A DNA stretch of 64,000 bases from JAJAZB01 sp964244295 (GCA_964244295.1 CAXTIG010000022.1:40084-104083), one strand, 5' to 3'; positions 1 to 8,586 are shown, counted from the stretch's first letter. The notes: a model not told the origin generated them from the letters alone. Translations and numbers: made by a program.

Positions 1-93
1 GATTAGCTTCGCTGAATCTGCGATTTGCTTCGCTTCGGCGATTTAATTCCGTTTCACTCATCAAATCGCTTCCGCTCGCAATGACGCCGAGAG
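1..93. repeat. Right part of a palindromic intergenic repeat cut by the window edge
   Basis: The stretch ends in CGCTTCCGCTCGCAATGACG, whose reverse complement begins CGTCATTGCGAGCGGAAG. This resembles the GTCAT(C/T)... palindromes found elsewhere in the window. Shorter GCGATTT/AAATCGC inverted words lie inside it. The matching left arm would be outside the window, so this is an inference from one arm. No gene is seen before 131. Confidence 0.4.
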
Positions 94-130
94 CAAAGTC
101 GAAAAAGAACATTGGAAAATTATTTTCAAC

Positions 131-2152
131 ATGAAAAAACTGGCCTTCCTCCCCCTTCTGTTCAGCGCATTCTGCGCCACGGCCCAAAAACCCGCCACTG
201 AAGACGATTTCTACGCCCTGCGCACCTTGCCCATTCCCGAAAACGTGGTGCTTGAAGTGGGCGGCCTCGTGCCCCTGCCCGACGGACGGCTGGCCGTCAG
301 CACCCGGCGCGGCGAAATCTGGATGGTGGACAATCCCTACCTCAAAAACGGCAGCCAGCCTCACTTCAAGCGCTTCGCCTCCGGTCTGCACGAAATTCTG
401 GGGCTGAACTACAAAGACGGCTCCTTCTACTGCGCCGCACGGGGTGAGTTGACCAAAATCACCGACGATGATGGCGATGGCCGCGCCGACCGCTACGAGG
501 CCATCGCCCAATTGCCCATCACCGGCAACTACCACGAGTACAGCTACGGCCCGCTGTTCGACAAAGACGGCAACATGGTCGTGTCGCTCAACGTGGCTTG
601 GGTGGGCTACGGGGCAAGTCTGGCGAAGTGGCGGGGCTGGATGATCAAGGTGTCGCCCGAAGGAAAAATCGAACCCTGGGCCGCTGGGCTGCGCTCGCCC
701 GCCGGGATTAATCTGAATCACGACGGCGATTTATTTTTTGCCGAAAACCAGGGCGACTGGGTGGGTTCGGGAAAAGTGACTCACCTGCGCAAGGGCGATT
801 TTGCCGGGCACGCCCGCAGCCTCGCCTGGAGCGGCGAAGCCGATTCACCCGTAAAACTGAAGTACGCCGACGTACCCAACACCGGCGCGCCCATCGCCGA
901 AATCTGCAAGACCATTCCCGGCTACAAGTATCCGGCGGTGTGGCTGCCGCACTCGCTGATGGGCATTTCGACCGCCGATATGCTCGAAGACGAGACCAAT
1001 GGCACCTTTGGCCCCTTCGCGGGTCAGTACTTCGTGGCTGACCAGGGCCACAGCAAGGTGATGCGGATGTTTATGGAAAAAGTGGCCGGGGAATACCAGG
1101 GTGCGTGTTTTCCCTTCCGCGAAGGCTGGGAATCGGGCCTGCTGCGCCTGCGCTGGGGAATCGACGGCTCGCTGTTCGGCGGGATGACCTCGCGGGGCTG
1201 GTCGAGTACGGGCAAGGAAAATTACGGCGTCCAGCGCCTGGTCTGGACGGGTCGGATGCCGTTTGAAATGAAGGCCATCCGCGCCATGCCCGACGGCTTC
1301 GAGGTAGAATTCACCAAACCCGCCGACAAAGCCACCGCCCTCGACACGGCCAACTACAGCATCAGCGGGTTTACCTACAAATACCACAGCAGCTACGGCA
1401 GCCCGATTGTCAATAATCAAAGTTGCCCCATTCGCGGCATCGTGCTTTCCGCCGACGGCCTCAAGGCCCGCCTCGTGGTGGATGGCCTCCGCGACCACTA
1501 CATCCACGAACTGCGGGCGGAAGGCGTAAAAGCTTCTTCCGGCGAAAATCTCCTCCACCCCGTCGGCTACTACACACTCAACGCGATTCCTTCCGGCGAA
1601 AAACTGGTGCTGACGGCTTCGAGTTCGTCGGCCCCACCAATGAATCACGCCGGGCACGACATGGCGAGCGCGAAAAAAGGCCCGGCCCCGTCGGGCAAAA
1701 TCAGCACGAAAGTACCAGTCAAGGCCGCTCGAAAAACAGCCAAGCGCGTCAACGAGCAGCCGAGCAACTGGCTCAACGGCCCCGACCAGGTGGTGACCAT
1801 CGGCACCAAGCCGGGCCTGAAGTTCGACGTGGAGAAAGTCGAGGTGAAGGCGGGCGCGAAGCTGAAGTGGATTTTCCAGAACAACGACGACATGACCCAC
1901 AACTGCGTCGTCGTGGCCCCCGGCACGGTGGATGCCGTGGGAATGCAGGCCATCCAACTGGGCCTGAAAGGATCGCAGTTGGAGTACGTCCCGACTTCGC
2001 CCAACGTGCTGTTTCACACGGGCTTGCTCCAACCCGAAAGTTCTGAAACGATTTACTTTACCGCCCCCGACAAACCCGGCGAGTACACCTTCGTCTGCAC
2101 CTACCCCGGCCACCACACGCTGATGCAGGGGAAGTTGAAGGTGGTGAAATAA
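131..2152 (+). CDS. Secreted sorbosone/glucose dehydrogenase-like beta-propeller with C-terminal azurin-like copper domain
   Basis: 673 residues with an N-terminal signal peptide (hydrophobic segment ending CATAQ). Residues of roughly 30-500 form a beta-propeller of the PQQ/sorbosone-dehydrogenase type, with repeated propeller-like phrases such as DGDGRADRY. A low-complexity linker (about 500-545) precedes a cupredoxin domain with H590 and the spacing C656-x4-H661-x3-M665, which is the type 1 copper pattern of azurin and auracyanin. The likely role is periplasmic oxidation of a sugar or alcohol with electrons passed to the built-in copper site; the substrate is unknown. The gene at 23932-25899 is a paralogue that carries a cytochrome c domain instead. 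The first ATG places the signal peptide correctly. Confidence 0.85.
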   Translation: MKKLAFLPLLFSAFCATAQKPATEDDFYALRTLPIPENVVLEVGGLVPLPDGRLAVSTRRGEIWMVDNPYLKNGSQPHFKRFASGLHEILGLNYKDGSFYCAARGELTKITDDDGDGRADRYEAIAQLPITGNYHEYSYGPLFDKDGNMVVSLNVAWVGYGASLAKWRGWMIKVSPEGKIEPWAAGLRSPAGINLNHDGDLFFAENQGDWVGSGKVTHLRKGDFAGHARSLAWSGEADSPVKLKYADVPNTGAPIAEICKTIPGYKYPAVWLPHSLMGISTADMLEDETNGTFGPFAGQYFVADQGHSKVMRMFMEKVAGEYQGACFPFREGWESGLLRLRWGIDGSLFGGMTSRGWSSTGKENYGVQRLVWTGRMPFEMKAIRAMPDGFEVEFTKPADKATALDTANYSISGFTYKYHSSYGSPIVNNQSCPIRGIVLSADGLKARLVVDGLRDHYIHELRAEGVKASSGENLLHPVGYYTLNAIPSGEKLVLTASSSSAPPMNHAGHDMASAKKGPAPSGKISTKVPVKAARKTAKRVNEQPSNWLNGPDQVVTIGTKPGLKFDVEKVEVKAGAKLKWIFQNNDDMTHNCVVVAPGTVDAVGMQAIQLGLKGSQLEYVPTSPNVLFHTGLLQPESSETIYFTAPDKPGEYTFVCTYPGHHTLMQGKLKVVK

Positions 2153-2164
2153 CTACCGCCGCCT

Positions 2165-2215
2165 GTCATCCTGAGCGGAGCCCACAACTCCGTTGTGGGC
2201 TCCGCTCAGGATGAC
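2165..2215. repeat. GTCATCCTGAGC-type perfect palindrome between convergent genes
   Basis: Two 23-bp arms starting GTCATCCTGAGCGGAGC surround a 5-bp loop. It sits between the stop of the copper dehydrogenase (2152) and the end of the minus-strand gene at 2206, so it could terminate transcription from both sides. The 3' arm overlaps the minus-strand gene and supplies its last codons and its TGA stop. Confidence 0.85.
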
Positions 2216-2556
2216 AAGAATTGCTTTTTATACTCCTGCCCTTCAAAACCCAGCGCCACCACCTTTCCGTTAGCTTCGATGAGTGGGCGGCGGATGATGC
2301 TCGGATTGGCCAGCATCACGGCCACGGCGCTGTCGGCATCACTGGGTTTTTGTTCGTCGGGGAGTTGGCGGTAGGTGGTTCCGGCGCGGTTGAGGAGGCG
2401 TTCCCAGGAAACCTGCGTGAGCCAGTCGACCAGTTTTTCGGTAGGGATGCCGCGTTTTTTGTAGTCGTGAAATTCGTAGGCTACGCCACGTTCGTCGAGC
2501 CAAGCGCGGGCTTTTTTCACGGTATCGCAGTTGGGAATGCCGTAGAGGGTGAGCAT
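2206..2556 (-). CDS. ArsC/Spx-family (YffB-like) thioredoxin-fold protein
   Basis: 116 residues, the usual length for the ArsC/Spx/YffB family. It starts MLTLYGIPNCDTVKKAR, with a single cysteine (C10) where the family has its redox Cys, and has the conserved IIRRPLIE segment near residue 90. The second Cys of Spx-type CxxC is absent (C10-D-T-V), so it is closer to YffB/ArsC-like reductases than to a CxxC Spx regulator. The substrate cannot be told; arsenate reduction should not be assumed because no ars genes are nearby. The last codons and stop lie inside the palindromic repeat 2165-2215. A TACTTTG word on the minus strand at about 2573-2579 may be its -7 element. Confidence 0.85.
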   Translation of the reverse strand: MLTLYGIPNCDTVKKARAWLDERGVAYEFHDYKKRGIPTEKLVDWLTQVSWERLLNRAGTTYRQLPDEQKPSDADSAVAVMLANPSIIRRPLIEANGKVVALGFEGQEYKKQFLSS

Positions 2557-2640
2557 CGGGGTTATTTTTTTGGCAAAGTACGCGTGTTTTTCAGCGTGCA
2601 GAACGCGTAACTTTCCGGCTCCTCAACTTCTGTTTTTACC

Positions 2641-3528
2641 ATGAAAACAATCCGATTGAACGCCGTCGCAAAATCGCTTACCCTCGGCCTGCTGGCCCTG
2701 ACCGCCTTCGCGCCCGCCCCGCCCAAAACCTTCCGCGACGTGGCGGGTGTGGAACTCTACAGCTTCCGCAACACGCTCAAAACCGACCCCGACAAGGCCC
2801 TGCGCCTGGCTAAAAACTTGGGCCTGACCGAAATCGAGTGCTACAACTCCGGCACCATTTCCGCCGCCGATCTTCGCAAAAAAATGGACGCCCTCGGCCT
2901 GAAAGCCACCGGCTGGAGCGCCGATTTCTCCACCCTGCAAGACCCCGCCAAGCGGAAGCAGGCCATCGCCGACGCCAAAGCGCTGAACGCCCCGTACATC
3001 GTCACGTTCTGGATCGACCACGCGGGCAAGGATTTTACGAAAGCCGATGCCGACAAAGCCATCGCGGTGTTCAACGAGGCCGGGAAGGAAATCAAGCAGG
3101 CCGGGTTGCAGTTTGCCTACCACGCCCACGGTTACGAATTCCAGCCCACAACGGATGTTGCTTACCAGAACGGTACGCTGTTCGATTACCTCTACCAAAA
3201 CACCGACGCTCAGGCCGTGCAGTTTGAACTCGACACGTTCTGGTCGTGGTGGGGCGGGCAGGACCCGGTTGAGTTTCTGAAAAAATACGGCAAACGCACG
3301 CCGCTGCTCCACCTGAAGGATTGCGTGAAAGGCGTAACCGGCAACAAAACCGGCGCGGCCCCCGTCGAGTACGACGTGCCCCTCGGCACGGGCCAAGTAC
3401 CCATCGCCGCCGTGCTGGCCGAGGCCAAAAAGCAAGGCGTAAAACACTACCTTATCGAAGACGAATCAGCCAACGTGCCCGGCAGCATCGGGCAGAGTTT
3501 GACGTATTTGGAGCGCATCACGTATTGA
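2641..3528 (+). CDS. Secreted sugar phosphate isomerase/epimerase (xylose isomerase-like TIM barrel)
   Basis: 295 residues with a signal peptide (hydrophobic run to about residue 27) followed by an AP endonuclease 2/xylose isomerase-like TIM barrel. Family features seen include GVELYSFRN at the start of the barrel, YHAHGYEF in the middle (metal-binding His/Glu region), FELDTFWSWWGG and LLHLKDC. The predicted role is isomerisation or epimerisation of a sugar derivative in the periplasm; the substrate is unknown. A second member of the family lies just downstream (3713-4612), so the two may act in one pathway. TAACTTTC at about 2612-2619 resembles a -7 element with one mismatch. Confidence 0.85.
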   Translation: MKTIRLNAVAKSLTLGLLALTAFAPAPPKTFRDVAGVELYSFRNTLKTDPDKALRLAKNLGLTEIECYNSGTISAADLRKKMDALGLKATGWSADFSTLQDPAKRKQAIADAKALNAPYIVTFWIDHAGKDFTKADADKAIAVFNEAGKEIKQAGLQFAYHAHGYEFQPTTDVAYQNGTLFDYLYQNTDAQAVQFELDTFWSWWGGQDPVEFLKKYGKRTPLLHLKDCVKGVTGNKTGAAPVEYDVPLGTGQVPIAAVLAEAKKQGVKHYLIEDESANVPGSIGQSLTYLERITY

Positions 3529-3549
3529 ATATCTTTTACCCAGCCCGTT

Positions 3550-3670
3550 GTCATCCTGAGCGCAGCGAAGGATCTGGTTAGCCCTCCAAGCAATTGGCTG
3601 TTGGCTACCGCTGGGTTGCCGTCCAGCAATTCGGTAGGCCAACGAGATCCTTCGCTGCGCTCTGGATGAC
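3550..3670. repeat. GTCATCCTGAGCGCAGCGAAGG palindrome, 121 bp
   Basis: Imperfect inverted repeat with outer arms GTCATCCTGAGCGCAGCGAA and its complement (one indel), and a long centre that itself holds inverted words around TTGGC/GCCAA. It fills most of the gap between the two epimerase genes. One arm has GAGCGCAGCG, the other CGCTGCGCTCTG. Confidence 0.85.
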
Positions 3671-3712
3671 AGTCGGAAATTTAAAACCTTACTCCTAAAC
3701 CTAATTTCACTC

Positions 3713-4612
3713 ATGAACCACCCCACCTCCCGCCGCGATTTTCTGCGGCAAAGCGGCCTCGCCGCTCTCGCCCTCAGCACCGGCCCCGACCTCTTCGCCG
3801 CCCGCAACAAAGGCCAGTTTGAGCACGTCAGCGTCCAACTGTATTCCGTCCGCGACGACATGAAACGCGACGCGATGGGCACGCTCAAGCAAGTGGCCGC
3901 CGCCGGGTACCGGGAAGTTGAACCGGCCAGCTACGTCGAGGGCAAGGTGTACGGCATGGCCCCGCTGGATTTCCGCAAGGCCTGCAACGACCTGGGCATG
4001 AACGTCACGTCTTCGCACGTCACCTTTCGGAAAAACGATTGGGACGCGGCGCAAAAACAGGTTTCCGACAAGTGGAAAAAAACGATGGCCGACTCCGCCG
4101 CGATGGGCCAGAAATACCTCATCAGCGCCGGATTCGACGCCGATAAAAAAGATTTCGACGCCATCAAGCGCTGGCTGGAGGCTTTCAACGTGGCGGGCGA
4201 AGCCGCCAAAGTAAACGGCCTGAAGTTTGGTTTTCACAACCATACCGACGAATTCACGTCGATGCACGAAGGCAAGTCCATTTTTCAGCACATGGTCGAA
4301 ACCCTCGATCCGAAGCTCTGCACGATTCAGTTCGACACCTGCAACGCCAAACTCGCCAACGCCGACGCGGCCTACTGGATTTCGAAGTACCCCAAAAACT
4401 TTGAATTGCTGCACGTGAAAGACAAAGCGAAGGGCAAAGACGAAAGCACCACGATGGGCACCGGCGAAATCGACTTCGGCCCGGTGTTCGCCGCCGCCAA
4501 AAAGGCGGGCATCAAGTACTACGTGATGGAACAGGAATCGTACGAAGGCACCACGCCGATTGCCTGCATCAAGGACGATTTAATGTGGATGAAAACGAAG
4601 GTTGGGGCGTGA
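3713..4612 (+). CDS. Tat-exported sugar phosphate isomerase/epimerase (TIM barrel)
   Basis: 299 residues. The N-terminus has a twin-arginine motif (SRRDFLRQSG, residues about 5-14) and a hydrophobic stretch, so Tat export is predicted, usually a sign of folding or cofactor loading in the cytoplasm. The barrel carries VSVQLYSVRDDM, FGFHNHTDEF (His/Glu metal-ligand region), IQFDTCNAKLA, LLHVKDKAKG and YYVMEQESY, all typical of the xylose isomerase-like family. It is a distant paralogue of the gene at 2641-3528. The substrate is unknown; neighbours suggest periplasmic sugar catabolism. Confidence 0.88.
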   Translation: MNHPTSRRDFLRQSGLAALALSTGPDLFAARNKGQFEHVSVQLYSVRDDMKRDAMGTLKQVAAAGYREVEPASYVEGKVYGMAPLDFRKACNDLGMNVTSSHVTFRKNDWDAAQKQVSDKWKKTMADSAAMGQKYLISAGFDADKKDFDAIKRWLEAFNVAGEAAKVNGLKFGFHNHTDEFTSMHEGKSIFQHMVETLDPKLCTIQFDTCNAKLANADAAYWISKYPKNFELLHVKDKAKGKDESTTMGTGEIDFGPVFAAAKKAGIKYYVMEQESYEGTTPIACIKDDLMWMKTKVGA

Positions 4613-4629
4613 TTTTGAAACCTCGTTCG

Positions 4630-4650
4630 GTCATCCTGAGCTTGCGAAAT
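4630..4650. repeat. Single arm of a GTCATCCTGAGC-type repeat
   Basis: GGTCATCCTGAGCTTGCGAA occurs without a matching inverted arm nearby, directly between the convergent ends of the epimerase and RidA genes. It looks like half of the palindromic repeat found intact elsewhere (for example 59583-59721, whose arm also reads GAGCTTGCGAA). Confidence 0.6.
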
Positions 4651-4654
4651 GGTT

Positions 4655-5137
4655 CTACGGAAACACCGCCACCATCTCGATTTCAATCAGCATCAACGGA
4701 TTCACCAGCGCCGCCAAACCCAGCGTGGAACGAGTGGGTTTGGTGGGGTTTTGCGCCGTGCCAAAATACTGACCGTAGGCCTCGAACCAGCCGGGGTAGT
4801 CGTGCTTGCCGCCCTTTTCGGGGTCGGGCGTGACGTAGACCCGGAGCATGAGCACGTCGCGGAAACTGAGGCCACGGGCTTTCAAGGCACTTTCAAACTT
4901 TTTCAAAATACTCAGCGCCTGCGTTTTGGTGTCGCCGTAGCGGGCGCGGCTGGTGGGGGCGGCGGTGCTGTCGGCCAGGTCGGCCACGACACCGCTGGTC
5001 CAGAGTAGTTTTTTCCCGGCGGGCACTACGGCCCCCGCCGAAATGGCTGAGGTGGAACTGCCGTAAAATTCGACGGTTTGGGCTTGGGCACTAACGGCCG
5101 CTGCGATAAAACCAGCGACGAGAAGTAGGTTTTTCAT
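4655..5137 (-). CDS. Exported RidA/YjgF/UK114-family protein
   Basis: 160 residues: a signal peptide (MKNLLLVAGFIAAAVSAQAQ) followed by a complete RidA domain. The conserved arginine lies in VLMLRVYVTPD and the family's C-terminal phrase appears as RSTLGLAALVNPLMLIEIE. Classical RidA hydrolyses reactive enamine/imine intermediates formed by PLP enzymes; that arginine binds the carboxylate. Periplasmic members are common in Bacteroidota but their substrates are not known. The divergent neighbour is a DAO-type flavoenzyme, an enzyme class whose products are imines, so a link is a reasonable inference. Confidence 0.85.
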   Translation of the reverse strand: MKNLLLVAGFIAAAVSAQAQTVEFYGSSTSAISAGAVVPAGKKLLWTSGVVADLADSTAAPTSRARYGDTKTQALSILKKFESALKARGLSFRDVLMLRVYVTPDPEKGGKHDYPGWFEAYGQYFGTAQNPTKPTRSTLGLAALVNPLMLIEIEMVAVFP

Positions 5138-5158
5138 GGAAAAAAGCGCGGCCGGTTA

Positions 5159-5204
5159 AACTTCCCGAAATTATTCCATAACGGGTTCAGACTTTCGGGA
5201 AGTT
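5159..5204. repeat. AACTTCCCGAAA...TTTCGGGAAGTT inverted repeat
   Basis: 12-bp arms separated by 22 bp in the divergent spacer between the RidA and flavoenzyme genes. The same arm sequence forms tighter hairpins at 31466-31503 and 55248-55280, where it follows stop codons. Here it lies upstream of both genes, so it is not an ordinary terminator. Confidence 0.75.
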
Positions 5205-5295
5205 AGAGAAATTTTCCTGCTTACTTTAGCCCTGCTCAACAGCGGAGGCCGTACCGACGTCGGGCGTTTGTTTCACGTCTTTCTTCCCTACCCCC

Positions 5296-6480
5296 ATGAA
5301 TCGCCGATCGTTCGTCCAAACCCTCGGGTTGGGCAGCCTGGCTGCGGCCGCCGGTACTGCCCCCTTCCTCACCGCCTGCGCCCCCGCCGCGTCGGGTTAC
5401 GCCGACAAGCAGTTTCACATCAACCGGGGCTACCACCAGATTCCGAAGCTCCGCCTTTCGATGGACCGCATCGTGAAGGAAACCGTCGGGCTGCGGCCCT
5501 TTCGCCCTTCCGGTCCGCGCCTCGACGTGGAAACGCTGGGCCACAAAATCATCGTTCACAACTACGGACACGGCGGTAGTGGCTGGTCGCTGTCGTGGGG
5601 TACCGGGAACATCGCCCGCCGAAACGTGCTCGCCACGGGCGTGAAGCAGGTAGCCGTACTGGGTTGCGGCACGGTGGGCATCGCCACGGCGCGGCTGCTT
5701 CAGGAAAGCGGCTGCGAGGTGACGATGTACGCCAAAGACCTGCCGCCCAACGTAACCAGTAACCTCGCCACGGGCACGTGGTCGCCCGCGAGCCGGGTCT
5801 GTGACCCGAAGGTGGTCAACCCGGCGTTTCAGAAAACCTGGGAGGAAGCCGCGCAGTATTCGTTCCGACGTTTTCAGAATCTGTTGGGTATGAACGACAT
5901 CGCCTGCTGGACGGAGGAGTATTTTGTGTACAACGAGCCGCCCCCCTCGGTGCCGATGCGGGTGAATCCGGCCATGGCGACTCAGGGCGGCGAGGCCTTC
6001 GAGTTGCCGGGACTAATTCCCGAACGGGTGCAACTGACGAAACGGGAACACCCTTTCGGAGCAAAAAAATGGGTGGGACGGCGGGCCAACCTGATGTTCA
6101 ACATCCCCAGCTACCTGCACCAGCACCTGAGCGATTTTCTGCTGTTTGGCGGGAAAGTCAGGGTGCAGGAAATCAAGCGCCTCGAAGACATCGACGCCCT
6201 GCCGGAGCGCGTGGCGGTCAACTGCATGGGACTGGGCGCGAAGGCCGTTTTTAACGACGACGAACTCACGCCCATTTCGGGTCAGTTGTCCTGCCTGATT
6301 CCCCAGGCCGACGTGCAGTACAAACTCAACACGATGGGGGCCAGCATCATCGCCCGCAAAGACGGCATTTACCTCGGCGGCAACGGCATCGTGGGCAACT
6401 GGGACACCACGCCAAGCAAGGAACAGACCGAGAAAGTGGTGGGGATTTTGCAGAAGTTGATGGAGGAAATGCGGGGGTGA
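5296..6480 (+). CDS. Exported FAD-dependent oxidoreductase, D-amino-acid oxidase (DAO) type
   Basis: 394 residues. The N-terminus (MNRRSFVQTLGLGS) has a Tat-like twin arginine followed by a hydrophobic region and a Cys (FLTACAP) that could be a lipobox. The FAD-binding Rossmann motif VAVLGCGTVGIATARLL is near residues 117-133, displaced from the N-terminus by a family-typical leader. The C-terminus has GIYLGGNGIVGNWD, matching the second flavin-contacting region of DAO proteins. The predicted reaction is oxidative deamination or amine oxidation outside the cytoplasm, giving an imine and H2O2. It is divergent from a secreted RidA gene. Exact substrate unknown. Confidence 0.8.
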   Translation: MNRRSFVQTLGLGSLAAAAGTAPFLTACAPAASGYADKQFHINRGYHQIPKLRLSMDRIVKETVGLRPFRPSGPRLDVETLGHKIIVHNYGHGGSGWSLSWGTGNIARRNVLATGVKQVAVLGCGTVGIATARLLQESGCEVTMYAKDLPPNVTSNLATGTWSPASRVCDPKVVNPAFQKTWEEAAQYSFRRFQNLLGMNDIACWTEEYFVYNEPPPSVPMRVNPAMATQGGEAFELPGLIPERVQLTKREHPFGAKKWVGRRANLMFNIPSYLHQHLSDFLLFGGKVRVQEIKRLEDIDALPERVAVNCMGLGAKAVFNDDELTPISGQLSCLIPQADVQYKLNTMGASIIARKDGIYLGGNGIVGNWDTTPSKEQTEKVVGILQKLMEEMRG

Positions 6481-6485
6481 AAGAC

Positions 6486-6516
6486 AAGTTGGCAGTTTTT
6501 AGTGGACAGTGGGCAA
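6486..6516. repeat. Heptad-phased spacer repeat, single arm
   Basis: Four consecutive 7-bp words beginning AGT (AGTTGGC, AGTTTTT, AGTGGAC, AGTGGGC) lie just after the flavoenzyme stop. It shares the 7-bp period of the inverted repeats at 10984, 12057, 13078, 14154, 15023, 15728, 42857 and 58776 but has no inverted partner here. Confidence 0.55.
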
Positions 6517-6575
6517 CGAAGCCAAGCCTTCGTTCGTCATGACGGGTTCGGGAAGATTTTTTGTTTTTTTGACCC

Positions 6576-7706
6576 GTGAAAAAACTCCTTGCCTTTCCTG
6601 CACTCCTTGCACTAACGGTGGTCGTTTACCTCGTCTGGGCCAACTCGGGCCGCGACTTGCCGCTGCCCGCCCACGACTCCAATTTTCGGGGCTACGCCGA
6701 AATGGGGCTGGATTCGGGCCGGGGGAACCTGGTGGGTATCCAGCCTTATTTTTTACCCGTCGATTATTCGAGCGAAACGGCGTTTTTCAACAAACTGAAC
6801 GGGTATTTTTCGGAAGCAAAAAAGCGCGGCGTCCTCAACCCGAAAAGCATCCTGGTGCTGCCCGAATACACCGGCACCTGGCTCGTGGCGATGGGCGAAA
6901 AAGCGAGTGTGTACACCGCCGCGACTTCCGCCGAAGCCTTGCAAACCGTGGCACTGAGCAACCTGTTTGCTTTTTTCAACGCTAAACTCGCCTCGCCCGA
7001 TTCGACCAAAGACCAAACCACCGACGCGCTGTTTCGGATGAAAGCGCGGGAAATGGCCGAAACCTACGAACGCGTTTTTTCAACCCTGGCAAAAAATTAC
7101 GGCATCACCGTGGTGGCCGGATCGATTTTGCTTCCCGAACCTTCCATTGCCAACCAGCGCCTGACTCCCGGTACCGGACCACTTCAAAACGTCAGCGCCG
7201 TGTTTCGCCCCGACGGTTCGCTGGCGGGCCTCGTTCGGAAGGCGTTTCCCACTGCCGACGAGCAGAAATTTCTCTGCGCCGCCGCGTCCGCCGACAACCC
7301 CGTATTCGACACGCCCGCCGGGCGACTGGGCGTGCTGGCTTGCGCCGATGCCTGGTTTTCGCCCGCTTACGCGGCGCTGAAAGCGAAAGGCGCGACGCTG
7401 CTCGCCGTGCCCTCGTACTCGGTGCTCGACAACGCCTGGCAACTTCCCTGGGGCGGCTACAGCGGCTATCCCACCCCCGCCGACGCGCGGGCCGACGTGG
7501 GTAAAATCCGGGAAGGCGAAGCCTGGCAACGCTACACCATGCCCACCCGCGCCCCGAAGGAGGCGGGCATCCGGCGCGGCATCAACGTGTTTTTACGCGG
7601 AAAACTCTGGGATTTGGGAACCGACGGCGGCACAATTCTGCTCCGCGATTCGGCGCGGCTGGGGCCGATGGTGAATGCGGCGACGCTGAGCGTGGTGTGG
7701 TTATAG
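6576..7706 (+). CDS. Membrane-anchored carbon-nitrogen hydrolase (nitrilase superfamily)
   Basis: 376 residues from a GTG start; the first 22 residues are a transmembrane or signal segment (MKKLLAFPALLALTVVVYLVW). The catalytic triad of the nitrilase fold is visible as Glu in VLPEYTG, Lys in VRKAFPT and Cys in VLACADAWFSP. Members hydrolyse amides or nitriles, or transfer acyl groups (as in apolipoprotein N-acyltransferase). The single membrane segment is far fewer than in Lnt, so it is not Lnt itself. Substrate unknown. The GTG start is chosen because it gives a clean signal/anchor segment. Confidence 0.75.
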   Translation: MKKLLAFPALLALTVVVYLVWANSGRDLPLPAHDSNFRGYAEMGLDSGRGNLVGIQPYFLPVDYSSETAFFNKLNGYFSEAKKRGVLNPKSILVLPEYTGTWLVAMGEKASVYTAATSAEALQTVALSNLFAFFNAKLASPDSTKDQTTDALFRMKAREMAETYERVFSTLAKNYGITVVAGSILLPEPSIANQRLTPGTGPLQNVSAVFRPDGSLAGLVRKAFPTADEQKFLCAAASADNPVFDTPAGRLGVLACADAWFSPAYAALKAKGATLLAVPSYSVLDNAWQLPWGGYSGYPTPADARADVGKIREGEAWQRYTMPTRAPKEAGIRRGINVFLRGKLWDLGTDGGTILLRDSARLGPMVNAATLSVVWL

Positions 7707-7771
7707 CAACCCGGACAGTGCCGTTCCAACCCATTTCAATTTTTCGGTGTCTGAGCAAAAAGACTTTCCTG

Positions 7772-8554
7772 ATGAAACTCTGGATTATATTCTGCCTTCT
7801 GGGGACAACGGCTTGCCGAAATACGGATTCTGACCCGGTTTTCCCCGTCCCCAACGACCTCACGCAGGTGCCGTTCCGGATTAAAACCGTCCGGCAGCAA
7901 ACCGATTACGGCGACCCGAAATTTCGCAATCAGGACAACACCGCTGTGTACCACTACGACTCACTGGGCCGGGTATTGCGTATCGAGCGCCAGTGGGACG
8001 ACCGCGACCTCGAATACCAGTACCAGGGCAGTCAACTTAGTACCCGCCTTACCCGCCTGCGGCGCGATTCGAGCATCGTTTTTCGTGAAACGTTCGAGTA
8101 CGATTCTCAGGGCAAACTCAATCGCCTGAACTGGTCGGGTAATGGGTCGCAGTACGTGAGAACGTTTCGCTACGATACCCAGGGGCAGATTGTGGAAATC
8201 CGGCACGAGGCGCTGAATTACGTGTACGTAGGCCTGAGCAACTACCGCTGGGAAAATGGCAACGTGGTGGCGATGAATGAATTCGACGGAGCCGGAAAGC
8301 CCCAATCTGAGTGGACGTATGGCTATGATTCGGCCATTAATCCCCAGGCCCTCAGCCCCGCCGACCCTGATGGACTCGTTAACCGAAATAACCTCATCCG
8401 CACAACACTCGTGCGCGATTACGCAGGAATCATCGACCTCGTTGCCAACCCATTGACTGTCAAACACGACTACACTCCTAGCGGCCTGCCCCTGCGCAAA
8501 TACTACAACTACAGCGGCCGAACGGAAACGTTTGCCTACGAAGACCGACGCTGA
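7772..8554 (+). CDS. Lipoprotein with RHS/YD-like repeats
   Basis: 260 residues from the ATG at 7772, which gives a lipoprotein signal (MKLWIIFCLLGTTAC, lipobox Cys at residue 15); an ATG 25 codons upstream would bury that signal and overlaps the preceding gene. The body contains RHS/YD-like phrases (YHYDSLGRVLRIE, FEYDSQGKLNRL, FRYDTQGQIVEIR, WTYGYDSAI), spaced about 30-45 residues apart. It is probably anchored to the outer membrane or periplasmic face. Standalone YD-repeat lipoproteins are common in Bacteroidota; their function is not known. No toxin tip is present. Confidence 0.75.
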   Translation: MKLWIIFCLLGTTACRNTDSDPVFPVPNDLTQVPFRIKTVRQQTDYGDPKFRNQDNTAVYHYDSLGRVLRIERQWDDRDLEYQYQGSQLSTRLTRLRRDSSIVFRETFEYDSQGKLNRLNWSGNGSQYVRTFRYDTQGQIVEIRHEALNYVYVGLSNYRWENGNVVAMNEFDGAGKPQSEWTYGYDSAINPQALSPADPDGLVNRNNLIRTTLVRDYAGIIDLVANPLTVKHDYTPSGLPLRKYYNYSGRTETFAYEDRR

Positions 8555-8586
8555 ACGGGGAGCCGGGGTTTTTCGGAAACGGCCCG

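Noticed and set aside
845..2116. Long antisense frames (also within 24-25.3 kb, 29.9-31.4 kb, 36.1-37.1 kb and 37.4-38.7 kb)
   Set aside because: They lie opposite well-supported genes, have Gly/Ala/His/Val-rich compositions without domain motifs, and arise from GC-rich third positions.
2206..2556. Arsenate reductase assignment for the ArsC-like protein
   Set aside because: The fold fits, but there is no ars context and the family includes non-arsenate enzymes such as YffB.
7772..8554. Polymorphic toxin assignment for the YD-repeat lipoprotein
   Set aside because: Too short, lipoprotein signal, and no toxin domain or immunity gene follows.
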